Source: CAWEBF01 sp963807235 (lineage in GTDB: Bacteria; Acidobacteriota; Vicinamibacteria; Vicinamibacterales; UBA2999). Taken from it: DNA of 64,000 nt. Position 1 is the stretch's first letter; every line of letters begins with the position of its first letter. Shown here in pieces: positions 43,926-53,273 of this stretch. A program made the position numbers and the translations under genes. The notes under the pieces are model-generated. The model made no database searches and was not told the origin of the DNA. It saw nothing but the letters and a program-made list of their open reading frames with translations. The stretch is from assembly GCA_963807235.1 (NCBI GenBank), contig CAWEBF010000019.1, forward strand, positions 86,371-150,370, written 5' to 3'.

Positions 43926-44870
43926 ATGCGAGATTTCAGGGACCGTATGACACTGCGCTGTGTGCTGACGGCGGTCGTTCTCGCGGCAGTCATCGAACCG
44001 CGATCTCAGGCATCGCCTGGCGCACCGCAAGCCGGCGAGCGAGCTGGCGAAGCGGCCAGTGGACGCCAGGGTGCCGCCGGCCCGGGTGGTCGTGGCGGAG
44101 GCGGCTTAGCGGCGAAGAATCCCGAGCTTCCTGCTGGCGCGTTTACCGCCAGTTCGACCGTCGCTCGCACGACGTTCCGCCATGAATGGGTGGACGTTCC
44201 GTTCGCTGGTCAGCGCCTCCACACCTGGATCGAGTACCCGAATCGAGCGGATCCGGCGCCAGTCGTCATCGTGATGTCCCACGAGGCGGGTCTCGATGAC
44301 TGGATGCGTGCAATCGCGGACCAGCTGGCCACCGAGGGGTTCATCGCGGTGGCCCCGGACATCCTGTCGGGACGCGGTCCGAAGGGCGGCAACTTCGACA
44401 GCTTTCCGTTCGCTGCGGACGTGGTGCGGGCGAACGGGACGCTGCCGCAGGATGAAGCACTGCGTCGTTATGCGGCAGCGCGCGACTACGCGCTGAAGCT
44501 TCCCGGTGCCAGGGCCAAGAGCGCAAGCCTCGGCGTGGGAATGGGTGGAGCGGACAGCTTCCGGTTCGCTGCCGAGGTGCGGGACCTCGACGCGGCGGTG
44601 GTATTTTACGGCGTCGCGCCGGATGAGACCGTGCTCGCGAACGTCAGGGCTCCGGTCGCCGGTTTCTATGGCGAAGACGACCCGCGCGTGATCCCGACGG
44701 TCAGGGCCGCCGAGGCGGCGATGAAGCGTCTCGGCAAGGCCTACGACGTTCACATCTACCCGGGAGCAACCCAGGCCTTCCTACGTGCAACGGTCGAGGG
44801 CCGGAACACCGAAGCCACTGCGGCCGCGTGGCGGGCCGCGATTCAGTTCCTGCGACAGCACATGAATTGA
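43926..44870 (+). CDS. DLH-c: dienelactone-hydrolase-fold protein lacking nucleophile and catalytic His
   Basis: A 314-residue exported single-domain DLH relative (an alternative start at 43947 has AGGGA 6 bp upstream). After a signal peptide and a Gly/Arg-rich linker the domain aligns along its whole length with the C-terminal domains of DLH-a, -b and -d. The nucleophile elbow GFCAGG reads GVGMGG (Cys to Gly) and the catalytic His in THSF reads TQAF (His to Gln); Asp in GEDDPRV is kept. It is probably catalytically dead. It lies 9 bp upstream of the intact DLH-d, an active/inactive pair divergent from the B6 operon. Confidence 0.82.
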   Translation: MRDFRDRMTLRCVLTAVVLAAVIEPRSQASPGAPQAGERAGEAASGRQGAAGPGGRGGGGLAAKNPELPAGAFTASSTVARTTFRHEWVDVPFAGQRLHTWIEYPNRADPAPVVIVMSHEAGLDDWMRAIADQLATEGFIAVAPDILSGRGPKGGNFDSFPFAADVVRANGTLPQDEALRRYAAARDYALKLPGARAKSASLGVGMGGADSFRFAAEVRDLDAAVVFYGVAPDETVLANVRAPVAGFYGEDDPRVIPTVRAAEAAMKRLGKAYDVHIYPGATQAFLRATVEGRNTEATAAAWRAAIQFLRQHMN

Positions 44871-44879
44871 GAGAGCACG

Positions 44880-46346
44880 ATGAAACAAAAGCTGTGCGTT
44901 CTTGCAGTGATCGCCGCCGGCGTGTCGGCCGGCGGCTCCTCGATGAATGGGCCCTTTGCCGACACGACGCCATCCCTGTTGCCGTCGTCTGCAACGGCTC
45001 AGCGACTGCTGAACACCACGACTCGCCACCGTGAGTGGGTGACGGTCACGACAGGCCCGTCGCCGGTTCCCGCGTTCGTGGTCTACCCGGAGCGCTCCGA
45101 CAAAGCCCCAGTCGTCCTGGTGACAATCAAGAACGAGCCGGCGAGCGTTCGGGCGCGAGCCATTGCCGATCAGCTTGCCGCCGAAGGGTTCATAGCTATC
45201 GTCCCTGACGTGCTGACACGCCTCGGGTCCAGCCACGCCGGCGGCGATCAACTTCGCAGCTATGAGGCGACGCAGCGCTATGCAGAGCGTCTGCCGGCAG
45301 CCACCGGCAGGAGCGTGTGGTTGAATCTCGACCCTGGAGACGCGCGAGCGGACGTCGTCGCCGATGCAGGGAGCAACGCCGTGGTGCGTCTTCGTGCGAC
45401 GTCCGCGAGTTGGCCGACGGTGATCGAGCACCTTTCTCGAGTGACGGGCAACCGTCCGACGCTGCTGGCAGCAGGTCGCGCCGGATCGATCGACGACCAC
45501 GCCAGCCATGTCGGACATGCGACGGCATCCGCCGCTCAGAACCAGGGGCCGGGTTCGACAGCCTCGCGGCTGATTCCCGGCCTCGCCGAAAAGCCGCCGA
45601 ATCTGCCCGCGTCGTCTTACACGGCAACCGCGACGCTGGCTCGATCCAGGCTGAAGAAGGAGTGGGTCGACATTCCCCTCGGCAATGGCACGCTCCGCAC
45701 GTGGGTGGAGTACCCGGAGGGTAACGGCAAGGCGGGCGTGGTCATCGTGATGCAGCACGGCGTCGGATTGGACGATTGGATGCGGTCGGTGGCGGACCAG
45801 CTCGCCGCCGACGGATTCATCGCGGTCGCGCCCGATGCGTGGTCGGGCACGGGGCCGAACGGCGGGAACCGGGATTCGTTCCAATTCGACGACGAGGCCA
45901 TGAGGGCGGCCGCGCGGATTACGCCGGACGAGACACAGCGCCGCTACAGGGCCGCGCGGGAGTGGGCGCTCAAGTTGCCGCGAGCGAACGGAAAGACAGG
46001 CAGCATCGGGTTCTGTGCCGGAGGTAGCAACAGCTTCCGTTTTGCCGCCGACGTTCCGGACTTGAACGCCGCGGTGGTGTTCTACGGAGGCGGCCCGAGC
46101 GAAGACCTCATGAGCAGAATCAAGGCACCTGTGCTCGGCTTCTACGGCGAGAACGATGCACGAGTGACCGCTACTGTTCCGATCACAACCGAAGCGATGA
46201 AGAAGCTCGGTAAATCATACGAGTCGCACATCTACCCCAAGGTGACGCACTCGTTCGTGTACTTCCAGGACTTGAGCGTGAACCGGGACGCGGTCGCTGA
46301 CGCGTGGCCGCGCACGATCGCCTTCTTCAACAGACATCTGAAGTAG
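44880..46346 (+). CDS. Two-domain dienelactone-hydrolase-like protein DLH-d
   Basis: A 488-residue exported protein with the same architecture as DLH-a and -b: a degenerate N-terminal DLH half (HREWVTVTTGPSPVPAFVVYPERSDKAPVVLV, ADQLAAEGFIAIVPDVL), then a linker, then a complete DLH domain with Cys (GFCAGG), Asp (GENDARV) and His (VTHSFV). It is preceded by GAGAG and co-transcribed with DLH-c. It is likely to hydrolyse a small ester or lactone outside the cytoplasm. Substrate unknown. Confidence 0.8.
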   Translation: MKQKLCVLAVIAAGVSAGGSSMNGPFADTTPSLLPSSATAQRLLNTTTRHREWVTVTTGPSPVPAFVVYPERSDKAPVVLVTIKNEPASVRARAIADQLAAEGFIAIVPDVLTRLGSSHAGGDQLRSYEATQRYAERLPAATGRSVWLNLDPGDARADVVADAGSNAVVRLRATSASWPTVIEHLSRVTGNRPTLLAAGRAGSIDDHASHVGHATASAAQNQGPGSTASRLIPGLAEKPPNLPASSYTATATLARSRLKKEWVDIPLGNGTLRTWVEYPEGNGKAGVVIVMQHGVGLDDWMRSVADQLAADGFIAVAPDAWSGTGPNGGNRDSFQFDDEAMRAAARITPDETQRRYRAAREWALKLPRANGKTGSIGFCAGGSNSFRFAADVPDLNAAVVFYGGGPSEDLMSRIKAPVLGFYGENDARVTATVPITTEAMKKLGKSYESHIYPKVTHSFVYFQDLSVNRDAVADAWPRTIAFFNRHLK

Positions 46347-46451
46347 AAGGAGTCCCGCGACAGCAGCGGCCCCAGATTACTCCGCGCCTGGCCCGCCGAG
46401 TGGCCAAGGCGCCTTCTTACTCTTGCACGTTTATCAAGTATCTAATCTATA

Positions 46452-46482
46452 TTGACACTTGACGCAAGTGACTCGCTAGACT
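46452..46482 (+). promoter_or_regulatory. Promoter of receptor 2 with internal palindrome
   Basis: TTGACA (46452-46457), 19 bp, TAGACT (46477-46482). Inside the spacer, CACTTG-ACG-CAAGTG (46456-46470) is a perfect 6-bp inverted repeat overlapping the -35 end, a natural position for a repressor. The rest of 46347-46543 shows no gene. Confidence 0.5.
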
Positions 46483-46543
46483 GCCGGCGCTCGTTTTGAT
46501 GCGGGTGTCGGTAACCCCGTTGGTGTTCGAAAGGAGCGATCTG

Positions 46544-49500
46544 ATGGGAAGTCACTGGAGTGCAGTCGTGGCGCTGGTCACCGCATTGCTGTTGCCAACG
46601 TCACTGTACGCGCAGGCATCGATCGCCGGTACCGTCAAGGACACGTCGGGTGCTGTGCTGCCGGGTGTCACCATTGAAGCAGCAAGCCCGGTGCTCATCG
46701 AGAAAGTGCGCACGGTTGTGACGAACGGAAACGGTCAGTTTCAGATCGTCGAGCTGCGGCCCGGCGCATATACCGTGACCTTCACCCTCCCCGGGTTCAA
46801 CACACTCCGCCGCGATGGGATTCAACTCACTGGGACGTTCACAGCTACCGTCGACGCCGAACTGCGTGTCGGCGCTCTCGAAGAAACCGTGACCGTCACT
46901 GGGGAAACGCCTACCGTCGATGTGCAGAGCGCCACCCGTCAGCAGGTGCTCAGCAGCCAGGTCGTGGACACCCTTCCGACCGGGCGCGCCTACTCGTCGC
47001 TGGCCGTGCTGATTCCCGGCGTACAGACCAGTTCACAGAACGTCGGCGGGCTGCTCGGGGACCAGATGGCGAGCCTCACGGTTCACGGCAGCAAAGCCGC
47101 CGACATGCGGATCCAGACGAACGGCATCACGAATGGATCGCTGCAGTCCTCCGGGAGCACCAGCCTCAGCACGCCGAACGTTAGCGCCGCGCAGGAGGTG
47201 ACCATCGACACCGGCGCGGGTACGGCGGAAGCGCCGACCGGCGGCGTGCGTGTGAACTTCATTCCCCGCGACGGCGGCAACGAGCTGAGAGGCTTCGGCT
47301 ACCTCTCGTTCGCCAACGAGAGCATGCAGGGCAACAACCTCACAGACCGCCTGATCAGTCAGGGTTTCCGTACATCCGAGTCGCTGAACAAGGTCTGGGA
47401 TGGCAACTACGGCATCGGCGGGCCGTTCAAGCGCGATCGAGTCTGGTTCTTCCATACCGGGCGCTACAACGGCCAGTACAACAACGTCGCGGGCATGTTC
47501 GTGAACCGCAACGCCAACAACCCGAACGCGTGGACCTACGACCCCGACGAGTCGCAGCCGGCCGTGAACAAGGCTCGATGGCTCGACGCGCAACTACGCA
47601 CGACGTGGCAGGCGACCCCGAAGCATAAGATCGCGTTCACCTACAACCAGCAAGATCGGAGAAGCGACGGCTTCTACGCGAGCGCGACTCGCGCGCCGGA
47701 GGCCGGCAATGACCGCGACTCTCCACATCAGCGCTGGTTGCTCGGAGAGTGGACGTCACCGATGACCAACCGCGTGCTGGTCGAGGCGGTGGCATCGCAT
47801 CGTTCCTACACCTGGGGGAACTACCCGCCAGGAGGGGCGGGCTGGGCCAGTGCCACACAGCCGGGAATGATCTCGGTCACTGAACAGTCCACGGGACTCA
47901 TCTATCGCAGCGCCCAGGGTGGGACCGCCGTCGGCCCCGGCGTATTCTCCGAGAGCCGGGTGCCGAACTACCAGTATCGTGCATCGCTCTCGTACATCAC
48001 TGGCACGCATGCGGTGAAGGTCGGGGTCGGCGATCTGTTCGGACACCTACAGCAAACGTTCAATCACTTCCCCACCATCGCATACCGGTTCAACAACGGT
48101 ATCCCGAACCAGGTCACGCTGTTCGCCTTGCCGTTCACCGCCACCAACAATCTCGATCACGACTTCAACGTCTACGCGCAGGACCGGTGGACGATGAACC
48201 GTCTGACGCTGACTTACGGCGTGCGCTACGACTGGATCAAGGGCGGCGTGCCGGAGCAGCACATCGGCCCGGCGGAGCTGGCGCCGACTCGCAACTTTAC
48301 GTTCCCGGCCGACGACTATCTGAACTGGAAGGACCTGTCGCCCCGCGCGGCAGCGGTGTTCGACGTGTTCGACAACGGCAAGACGGCGATTAAGGCAAGC
48401 CTGAACAGGTATCTGCAAGGACAGGGGCTCGCCGGTCTGGGCGGGTTCCCGACGAACCCGGCCGCCAACATCGTCAACTCGACCACCCGTATCTGGAACG
48501 ATCTCGATCGCGACTACGCGGTGGATTGCGACCTGGTGAGTCCCGTCGCCAACGGCGAGTGCCAGGCGATGGCTAACACGAACTTCGGCCGGCGGATTCC
48601 GGGTGCCGTGTTCGATCCGGATTTGCTGAGCGGATGGGGGAACCGGAACTACAACTGGGAGTTCTCGACCGGCGTGCAGCACGAGCTGCTGCCACGTGTC
48701 GGCGTAGACGTCGCCTATTTTCGCCGCTGGTACGGCAATTTCGAGGTGACCGACAACCTGGCGCTATCGCCCGCTGACTTCGACCGGTTCGCTATTACGC
48801 TGCCCACGACCGATGCCCGTCTCCCCAACGCCGGTTCGCCGCTGGGTGGCTTCTTTGCCCTGAACCCCGCCAAGTTCGGGGTCCCGGCCCAGCTGTTCTC
48901 AACGCTTTCGGACACGTACGGAAAGCAGATCGAGCACTGGAATGGCGTTGACATCAGCGTGAACGCGCGGCTCCAGAATGGCGTCCTGCTCCAGGGCGGC
49001 GTGAGCACCGGGAAGACGGTCACGGACAACTGCGCGATCGTGGCCCAGCTTCCGGAGTCGTTGCTCAGTGCTCAAGCGCTGGCAGCCGCGAATGCCAACT
49101 CCTGGATGTCGCAGCAATACTGCCACCAGGAGTCCCCTTTCCTGACACAGATCAAATTGATCGGCTCATACATCGTCCCGCGCATCGACGTGATCGTCAG
49201 CGGCACGTTCCAGAGCGTTCCAGGGCCGCAGGTCCTCGCCAACTACAACGCACCCAATTCTGAGGTCGCGCCGGTGCTGGGCCGCCCGCTCGCCGGCGGC
49301 GCTCCGAATATCACTCTCCAACTGGTGGACCCTGGCACTCTCTACGGGGAGCGGCTCAATCAGGTCGACTTACGTTTTTCAAAGCGGCTTCGCTTCAGTG
49401 GACGCCGCGTCAACTTCAACGTGGATGTGTACAACGCGCTGAACACTGACACGGTTCTCACCGTCAACAACGCCTTTGCCGTGTGGCAGCGGCCGACGCT

Positions 49501-49549
49501 GAATATAAACGCACGTTACCTGACAATCGGAGCGCAGTTGGACTTCTGA
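46544..49549 (+). CDS. Oar-type TonB-dependent outer-membrane receptor 2
   Basis: About 1001 residues from MGSHWSAVVALVTALLLPTSLYAQ (46544; AAGGAG 7 bp upstream). Carboxypeptidase-regulatory domain (GTVKDTSGAVLPGVTIEA...GNGQFQIVELRPGAYTVTFTLPGF), plug (TVTGETPTVDVQSAT... to GGVRVNFIPRDGGNEL) and a long beta-barrel with a terminal Phe (IGAQLDF). Extensive similarity to receptor 1 through the barrel (AYFRRWYGNFEVTDNLA; QVDLRFSKRLRFSGRRVNF). It is expressed from its own plus-strand promoter without the TetR-type operator and is followed by a strong hairpin. The ligand is unknown. Confidence 0.86.
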   Translation: MGSHWSAVVALVTALLLPTSLYAQASIAGTVKDTSGAVLPGVTIEAASPVLIEKVRTVVTNGNGQFQIVELRPGAYTVTFTLPGFNTLRRDGIQLTGTFTATVDAELRVGALEETVTVTGETPTVDVQSATRQQVLSSQVVDTLPTGRAYSSLAVLIPGVQTSSQNVGGLLGDQMASLTVHGSKAADMRIQTNGITNGSLQSSGSTSLSTPNVSAAQEVTIDTGAGTAEAPTGGVRVNFIPRDGGNELRGFGYLSFANESMQGNNLTDRLISQGFRTSESLNKVWDGNYGIGGPFKRDRVWFFHTGRYNGQYNNVAGMFVNRNANNPNAWTYDPDESQPAVNKARWLDAQLRTTWQATPKHKIAFTYNQQDRRSDGFYASATRAPEAGNDRDSPHQRWLLGEWTSPMTNRVLVEAVASHRSYTWGNYPPGGAGWASATQPGMISVTEQSTGLIYRSAQGGTAVGPGVFSESRVPNYQYRASLSYITGTHAVKVGVGDLFGHLQQTFNHFPTIAYRFNNGIPNQVTLFALPFTATNNLDHDFNVYAQDRWTMNRLTLTYGVRYDWIKGGVPEQHIGPAELAPTRNFTFPADDYLNWKDLSPRAAAVFDVFDNGKTAIKASLNRYLQGQGLAGLGGFPTNPAANIVNSTTRIWNDLDRDYAVDCDLVSPVANGECQAMANTNFGRRIPGAVFDPDLLSGWGNRNYNWEFSTGVQHELLPRVGVDVAYFRRWYGNFEVTDNLALSPADFDRFAITLPTTDARLPNAGSPLGGFFALNPAKFGVPAQLFSTLSDTYGKQIEHWNGVDISVNARLQNGVLLQGGVSTGKTVTDNCAIVAQLPESLLSAQALAAANANSWMSQQYCHQESPFLTQIKLIGSYIVPRIDVIVSGTFQSVPGPQVLANYNAPNSEVAPVLGRPLAGGAPNITLQLVDPGTLYGERLNQVDLRFSKRLRFSGRRVNFNVDVYNALNTDTVLTVNNAFAVWQRPTLNINARYLTIGAQLDF

Positions 49550-49559
49550 TACTGGAAGG

Positions 49560-49579
49560 CCCCGTCATCCGTGACGGGG
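49560..49579 (+). terminator. Hairpin terminator after receptor 2
   Basis: CCCCGTCA-TCCG-TGACGGGG, a perfect 8-bp GC-rich stem with a 4-nt loop, starts 11 bp after the receptor 2 stop and is followed by TCTTC. It probably ends the receptor transcript just before the Old Yellow Enzyme gene. Confidence 0.75.
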
Positions 49580-49593
49580 TCTTCAGTCGAACC

Positions 49594-50668
49594 ATGGCTG
49601 ACATCGACTTGCTGAGCCCAGGCCGCATCGACGGCCTCGACACCAGAAACAGAATAATGATGGCGCCGATGACGCGGAGCCGCGCGCTCGCCGGCGGCGT
49701 CCCGTCCGAGCTGGCGATCACCTACTACACCCAGCGCGCCTCCGCCGGCGTGATTTCGACAGAAGGCACTGCTCCGTCCGCGGTCGGTCTCGGCTACGCG
49801 CGGACGCCCGCGATCCACACCCAGGAGCAGATCGCCGCGTGGAAGAAGATTACGGATGCCGTCCACGCCCGGGGCGGCCGGATGTTCATGCAGTTCATGC
49901 ACGTCGGCCGCATCGCCAACTCGCTGAACCGCTACACCGACGAACCGCCGGTGGCGCCGTCGGCTGTAAAGGCAGCCGGCCAGATGTGGACCGACCAGGC
50001 CGGCCTGCAGGACTTCGATACGCCACGCGCGCTGGAGCTCAGCGAGATCCCAAAGGTCATCGAGGAATACGCCCAGGCAACGCGCAACGCGCTGGCGGCC
50101 GGCTTCGATGGCGTGGAACTGCACTCGGCCTCCGGCTATCTGCCGATGCAGTTCCTGTCCACCGGCACCAACAAGCGTACCGGACGCCTACGGCGGCAGC
50201 GTCAGCAACCGCATCCGCTTCGCGGTCGAGGCGCTGGAGGCGATGATCGCAGCGGCCGGATCGTCGGGTCGCGTCGGCATGAAGATCAGCCCCGCGATGC
50301 CGTTCAACGACTGCACCGACGAGAACCCGGTGGAGACCTACACCTCACTGGTCAAGGCCGTATCGCCCCTCAATCTCGCCTACCTGCACGTGCTCCGCAC
50401 CACTATCCCGAATACATTCGAGCTGCTGCGGCCGCTGTTCAAGGGGCCGTTCGCCGCGGGCGGGGGGTTCGACAGGGATTCGGGCAACGCGATGCTGGCG
50501 TGGGGGCTGGCGGACTTCATCGTGTTCGGCAAGCTGTTCACCTCGAACCCCGACCTGCCCGAGCGTTTCGCCATCGGCGCGCCCACCACGCCGTGGGACG
50601 CCAGCACGTTCTACACGCCGGGCGAGAAGGGTTACACCGACTTCACCCCAGCCACCACCACGGCCTGA
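49594..50668 (+). CDS. Old Yellow Enzyme family NADH:flavin oxidoreductase, one frameshift
   Basis: About 358 residues of an FMN-dependent ene-reductase (NemA-like). The start MADIDLLSPGRIDGLDTRNR is followed by MMAPMTRSRA, and further motifs are QFMHVGRIA, GFDGVELHSASGYL, MQFLSTGTNKR, a frame change near 50180, then DAYGGSVSNRIRF, VGMKISPAMPFND, LHVLRTTIP, and a C-terminal ADFIVFGKLFTSNPDLPERF. The family reduces activated C=C bonds using NAD(P)H. The protein is cytoplasmic (no leader). The single break falls between two invariant motifs, so an assembly indel is likely. It stands alone, downstream of the receptor 2 terminator. Confidence 0.82.
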
Positions 50669-50723
50669 TCTGCCGCACATGTCGCGCGACGTCCCCTTTA
50701 GACGTCGAGGATGAGGCCCGGCC

Positions 50724-51060
50724 CTACGGGCCGAGTCGCGGGGCCGGTACGACGGGAACTGCTCGAGGTAGGGATACATACACGCCGTGGGTTGCCGCCC
50801 CCGGCAGCTCCACAATCGCCATGCCCGTGTAAACGCCGGTCTCTTGATCACGGACACCCAAGATCGGACGCCGGACCAGGCGCGGTGCAGTGATGTTGCT
50901 CGCCCTGCACGACGAAGAGAACGTCGCACGTCTGCGGAGGGAGATACGGCGGGAGCCTTCCGGCGGTCCGCACGCGTCGCCGCCGCGGGCCGTACACATA
51001 GACAACAGACGCCACGTCTGGAGGAGAAGGAACGGCGTGCTGAACCGCACCGTGGCGTAC
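50724..51060 (-). pseudogene. Possible remnant CDS of unknown family
   Basis: Two minus-strand frames together read VVYVYGPRRRRVRTAGRLPP, QTCDVLFVVQGEQHHCTA and, after a frame change near 50860, VRDQETGVYTGMAIVELPGA and GVYVSLP. The composition looks protein-like and I suspect a gene of the adjacent integrative-element remnant, but I cannot name a family. The gaps 50669-50723 and 51061-51201 show nothing. Confidence 0.3.
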
Positions 51061-51201
51061 ACCTAGGCCAGTCGCTAATACAGCCCCGGTCGCTCCGCCG
51101 CGATGAGGCCCAACACCAGATCGGCCCCGGGAAACGAGCCGCAGGGCAACCCCGCCGTGCCCATAGCGGCGGTGCGGGCCAAGCTCACGACTGCACGGGC
51201 T

Positions 51202-51498
51202 TCAATCAAACCAATCAGCATTCGCCGTCCCACCGCTTTGACCGCAGGACGCCCAGACCCTGGCATGTGGCAGCTTGCGGTGCCTCTGCAGTAGGTGTTG
51301 TCGACCCGTGCTCGGCCTGCCACGCCAGGAAGTCCCGTCCTTCGCTAGGGTGGCTCCAATGAGGGCCTTGAGCAGGTAGTCGGGGGTGTCGCCGATGAAC
51401 GACGCGTAGGCCACCAGCGCGTCGCGATTCGGTTTCTGCAAGCGCGAGACATAGCGCACGGTGTCGATGCGACCGGTGCGCGCTTTGATGATGGGCAT
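51202..51498 (-). CDS. Small unknown protein of the element remnant
   Basis: Starts at MPIIKARTGRIDTVRYVSRL (51498) with GGAGG 6 bp upstream, then QKPNRDALVAYASFIGDTPDYLLKALIGATLAKD. The size and the helical pattern recall small ribbon-helix-helix or relaxosome accessory proteins. After LAKD a neighbouring frame gives RDFLAWQAEH, which looks more natural than the in-frame tail, so a frameshift near 51340 is possible (stop then at 51215). Function unknown. It lies downstream of the inverted repeat at 51564-51658. Confidence 0.5.
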   Translation of the reverse strand: MPIIKARTGRIDTVRYVSRLQKPNRDALVAYASFIGDTPDYLLKALIGATLAKDGTSWRGRPSTGRQHLLQRHRKLPHARVWASCGQSGGTANADWFD

Positions 51499-51563
51499 GG
51501 ACGCCTCCACATGACGCGCCCCGGACATCGTCGGCGACACGCGTGTGACAACCGAACGAACGG

Positions 51564-51658
51564 GCCCACGGGGGGAGCGACCCCGCGGAAGGGGCATGAC
51601 GCGCGGCAACGAAAACTCGCCGCGGTGCGCCATCGAGGGGGTCGCTCCCCCCGTGGGC
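51564..51658. repeat. Perfect 21-bp inverted repeat with 53-bp spacer
   Basis: The arm at 51564-51584 (starting GCCCACGGGGGGAGCGACCC) is the exact reverse complement of 51638-51658. The 53-bp spacer shows no gene. The repeat lies between the small protein gene and the winged-helix gene, in the same stretch as other element-like features. It may be a terminator, a transfer or replication origin component, or a recombination site. Nothing else was recognised in 51499-51782. Confidence 0.75.
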
Positions 51659-51782
51659 TTGGACGGACTCTTGGACGGTGCGGAGCGGCGATCCGCTGCG
51701 CCGATATGGGCCGAGTCGAGGGTCGCCGGGGCCCACGCGGGGTTCGCCCATGGGGACCGCGTCCCCGCCACACGCGGGCCCC

Positions 51783-52688
51783 TCACACCACCCCCCGCAA
51801 ACACGCCAAACTGGTCGCACCGGTGCGGCAGCGGGTGGAAGACCAAGCACCCGCGACCCGCGAGGGCCCGAGTGGCCCGGCTCCAGGCGCCAGCCCCGCT
51901 GGCGAGCCGACCGAGCCGGGGCTCCGCAGCGAGCGTGCCCGACGCCTGCTCACGACTGCGCGACAAACTAGGGCCGCTGACTCGGACCAGTCGCCATGTA
52001 TCCCCGTCAGCCGATGAAACACCTCGGCGAGGGCCGCCGGTCCGACGCCCTCGGGATGGGCCACCAGCACGGTCCACGCCGGCCTGGCACTCAGCAGCCT
52101 CGCATGCGTTGTCAGCCAACGCTCGAAGGTCGCGGGGCTCCCATCCACCGAGAGATAGACCAAGTGGAGCTGCCTGGGCTCTCCCATCAACGCGAGTGGG
52201 AGCTTGTCCATGAAGTAGCGCGTGGTGTGTACCCGAGACGGGTCCACGGCCCACGTGCGGCGCGGCAGGTCGCCGGCCGGGACACCCAGCTGCCCCGTGC
52301 AGAGGGCCACCTTGTCGGCCTCCGTGGCGTACCACACCCCAACCGGGTGCGCGAAGACTACGTCGAGAACCATCAGCTTTCGTGCGATGTGGGCCGGCGA
52401 CACGGGACACTGATTCCGGTCGTGGGGCGCGCCTACTGCGCCGTACACACGTGGGTCGCGCACGTGGTAGATGTGGCCGCGGTCGGCCCGATAGGTGGCG
52501 CGGACGGCGACGCCGCGGGCCACGACAGCCAGGCAAAACCGCTGAACGTTCTTGCCCTTGGCCGTCCCTGCGAACGCCGTGTGCTGGCGCCGCAGGAGGT
52601 AGCCGCTGTGCAGGGTCACGTGCGTGAAATGCTGCCTGCCGCCCGGTAAACCAAGCGTCTGCACAGAACCGATACCTGTGCGCACCAA
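51783..52688 (-). CDS. Winged-helix, replication-relaxation-like protein
   Basis: A 301-residue frame with a winged-helix N-terminus: HFTHVTLHSGYLLRRQHTAF, GTAKGKNVQRFCLAVVARG, RGHIYHVRDPRVYGAVG, then LMVLDVVFAHP, WYATEADKVALCTGQLG, and FERWLTTHARLLSARPAWTVLV. The pattern resembles the Replication-relaxation (PF13814-like) proteins of mobile elements; this is from memory of the family, not a search. The last 70 residues are low complexity and may be out of frame. It is a cytoplasmic protein presumed to bind DNA. Confidence 0.5.
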   Translation of the reverse strand: MVRTGIGSVQTLGLPGGRQHFTHVTLHSGYLLRRQHTAFAGTAKGKNVQRFCLAVVARGVAVRATYRADRGHIYHVRDPRVYGAVGAPHDRNQCPVSPAHIARKLMVLDVVFAHPVGVWYATEADKVALCTGQLGVPAGDLPRRTWAVDPSRVHTTRYFMDKLPLALMGEPRQLHLVYLSVDGSPATFERWLTTHARLLSARPAWTVLVAHPEGVGPAALAEVFHRLTGIHGDWSESAALVCRAVVSRRRARSLRSPGSVGSPAGLAPGAGPLGPSRVAGAWSSTRCRTGATSLACLRGVV

Positions 52689-52924
52689 TTGTGCTCGGTC
52701 ACGACCTCTACATCGCGCACGCCACGCCGGCCGACGGCGTACTCGACCTCGAGCCGCAGGTCAGGCAGGACGAGGTGGTCATCGACGACGGCGAGCCCAT
52801 GCACCCGGGCGAAGGCCTTACGGTCCTGCGCGACCGAGGCGTGCGCGTCCCGGTCGCGACGACGCTGGAGGAACCGCTGGTAGTCGCGCTGGGCCGGCGT
52901 CAGGCCGGCCTCGTCAACCGCCAT
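52616..52924 (-). pseudogene. Fragment related to element replication/relaxation protein
   Basis: From MAVDEAGLTPAQRDYQRFLQ (52924), then RRRDRDA, VHGLAVVDDHLVLPDLRLEVEY, and RDVEVVTEHN. The PDLRLEVEY...DVEVVTEH part resembles the nuclease-like C-terminal domain often found after winged helices in the same family. Here it lies upstream of the winged-helix gene and overlaps its start, so it is probably the tail of a second, truncated copy. No other gene is seen in 52925-53273. Confidence 0.35.
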
Positions 52925-53273
52925 CCCGTCGCTCCGGCAACTGCCATTCCTCGGGAGCGCGCCGGGCGGGTCAAGGGCGCGACGACGGGTGCGGGCGCGG
53001 ACCACGGAGCGGCGAGCAGCGCGAGCGAACCCTTGACGCGCCCAAGCGCTCCCGCACAATGACGCACCGGGGCGACGGTCACCCCTGGCTCCGAGAGCCT
53101 CGCGACGCAACCGCCGTTGAGATTTCCGGCGACAACTGCCGGTGTGCCCACACTGCGATGGGACGAACAGACCGTGCCTCTGGGATGAACGACGCTGCTG
53201 TGAACGCGTCCAGGCCCACTCGAACTCGCTCGAGCGAACACGTTGAGGCACGCGAGACGCAGGCGAGGTAGCC

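Noticed and set aside
51202..52536. A 444-codon minus-strand frame as one large gene
   Set aside because: It runs in another frame across the winged-helix motifs and through the inverted repeat. Only the last 98 codons look like protein, with their own ATG and GGAGG.
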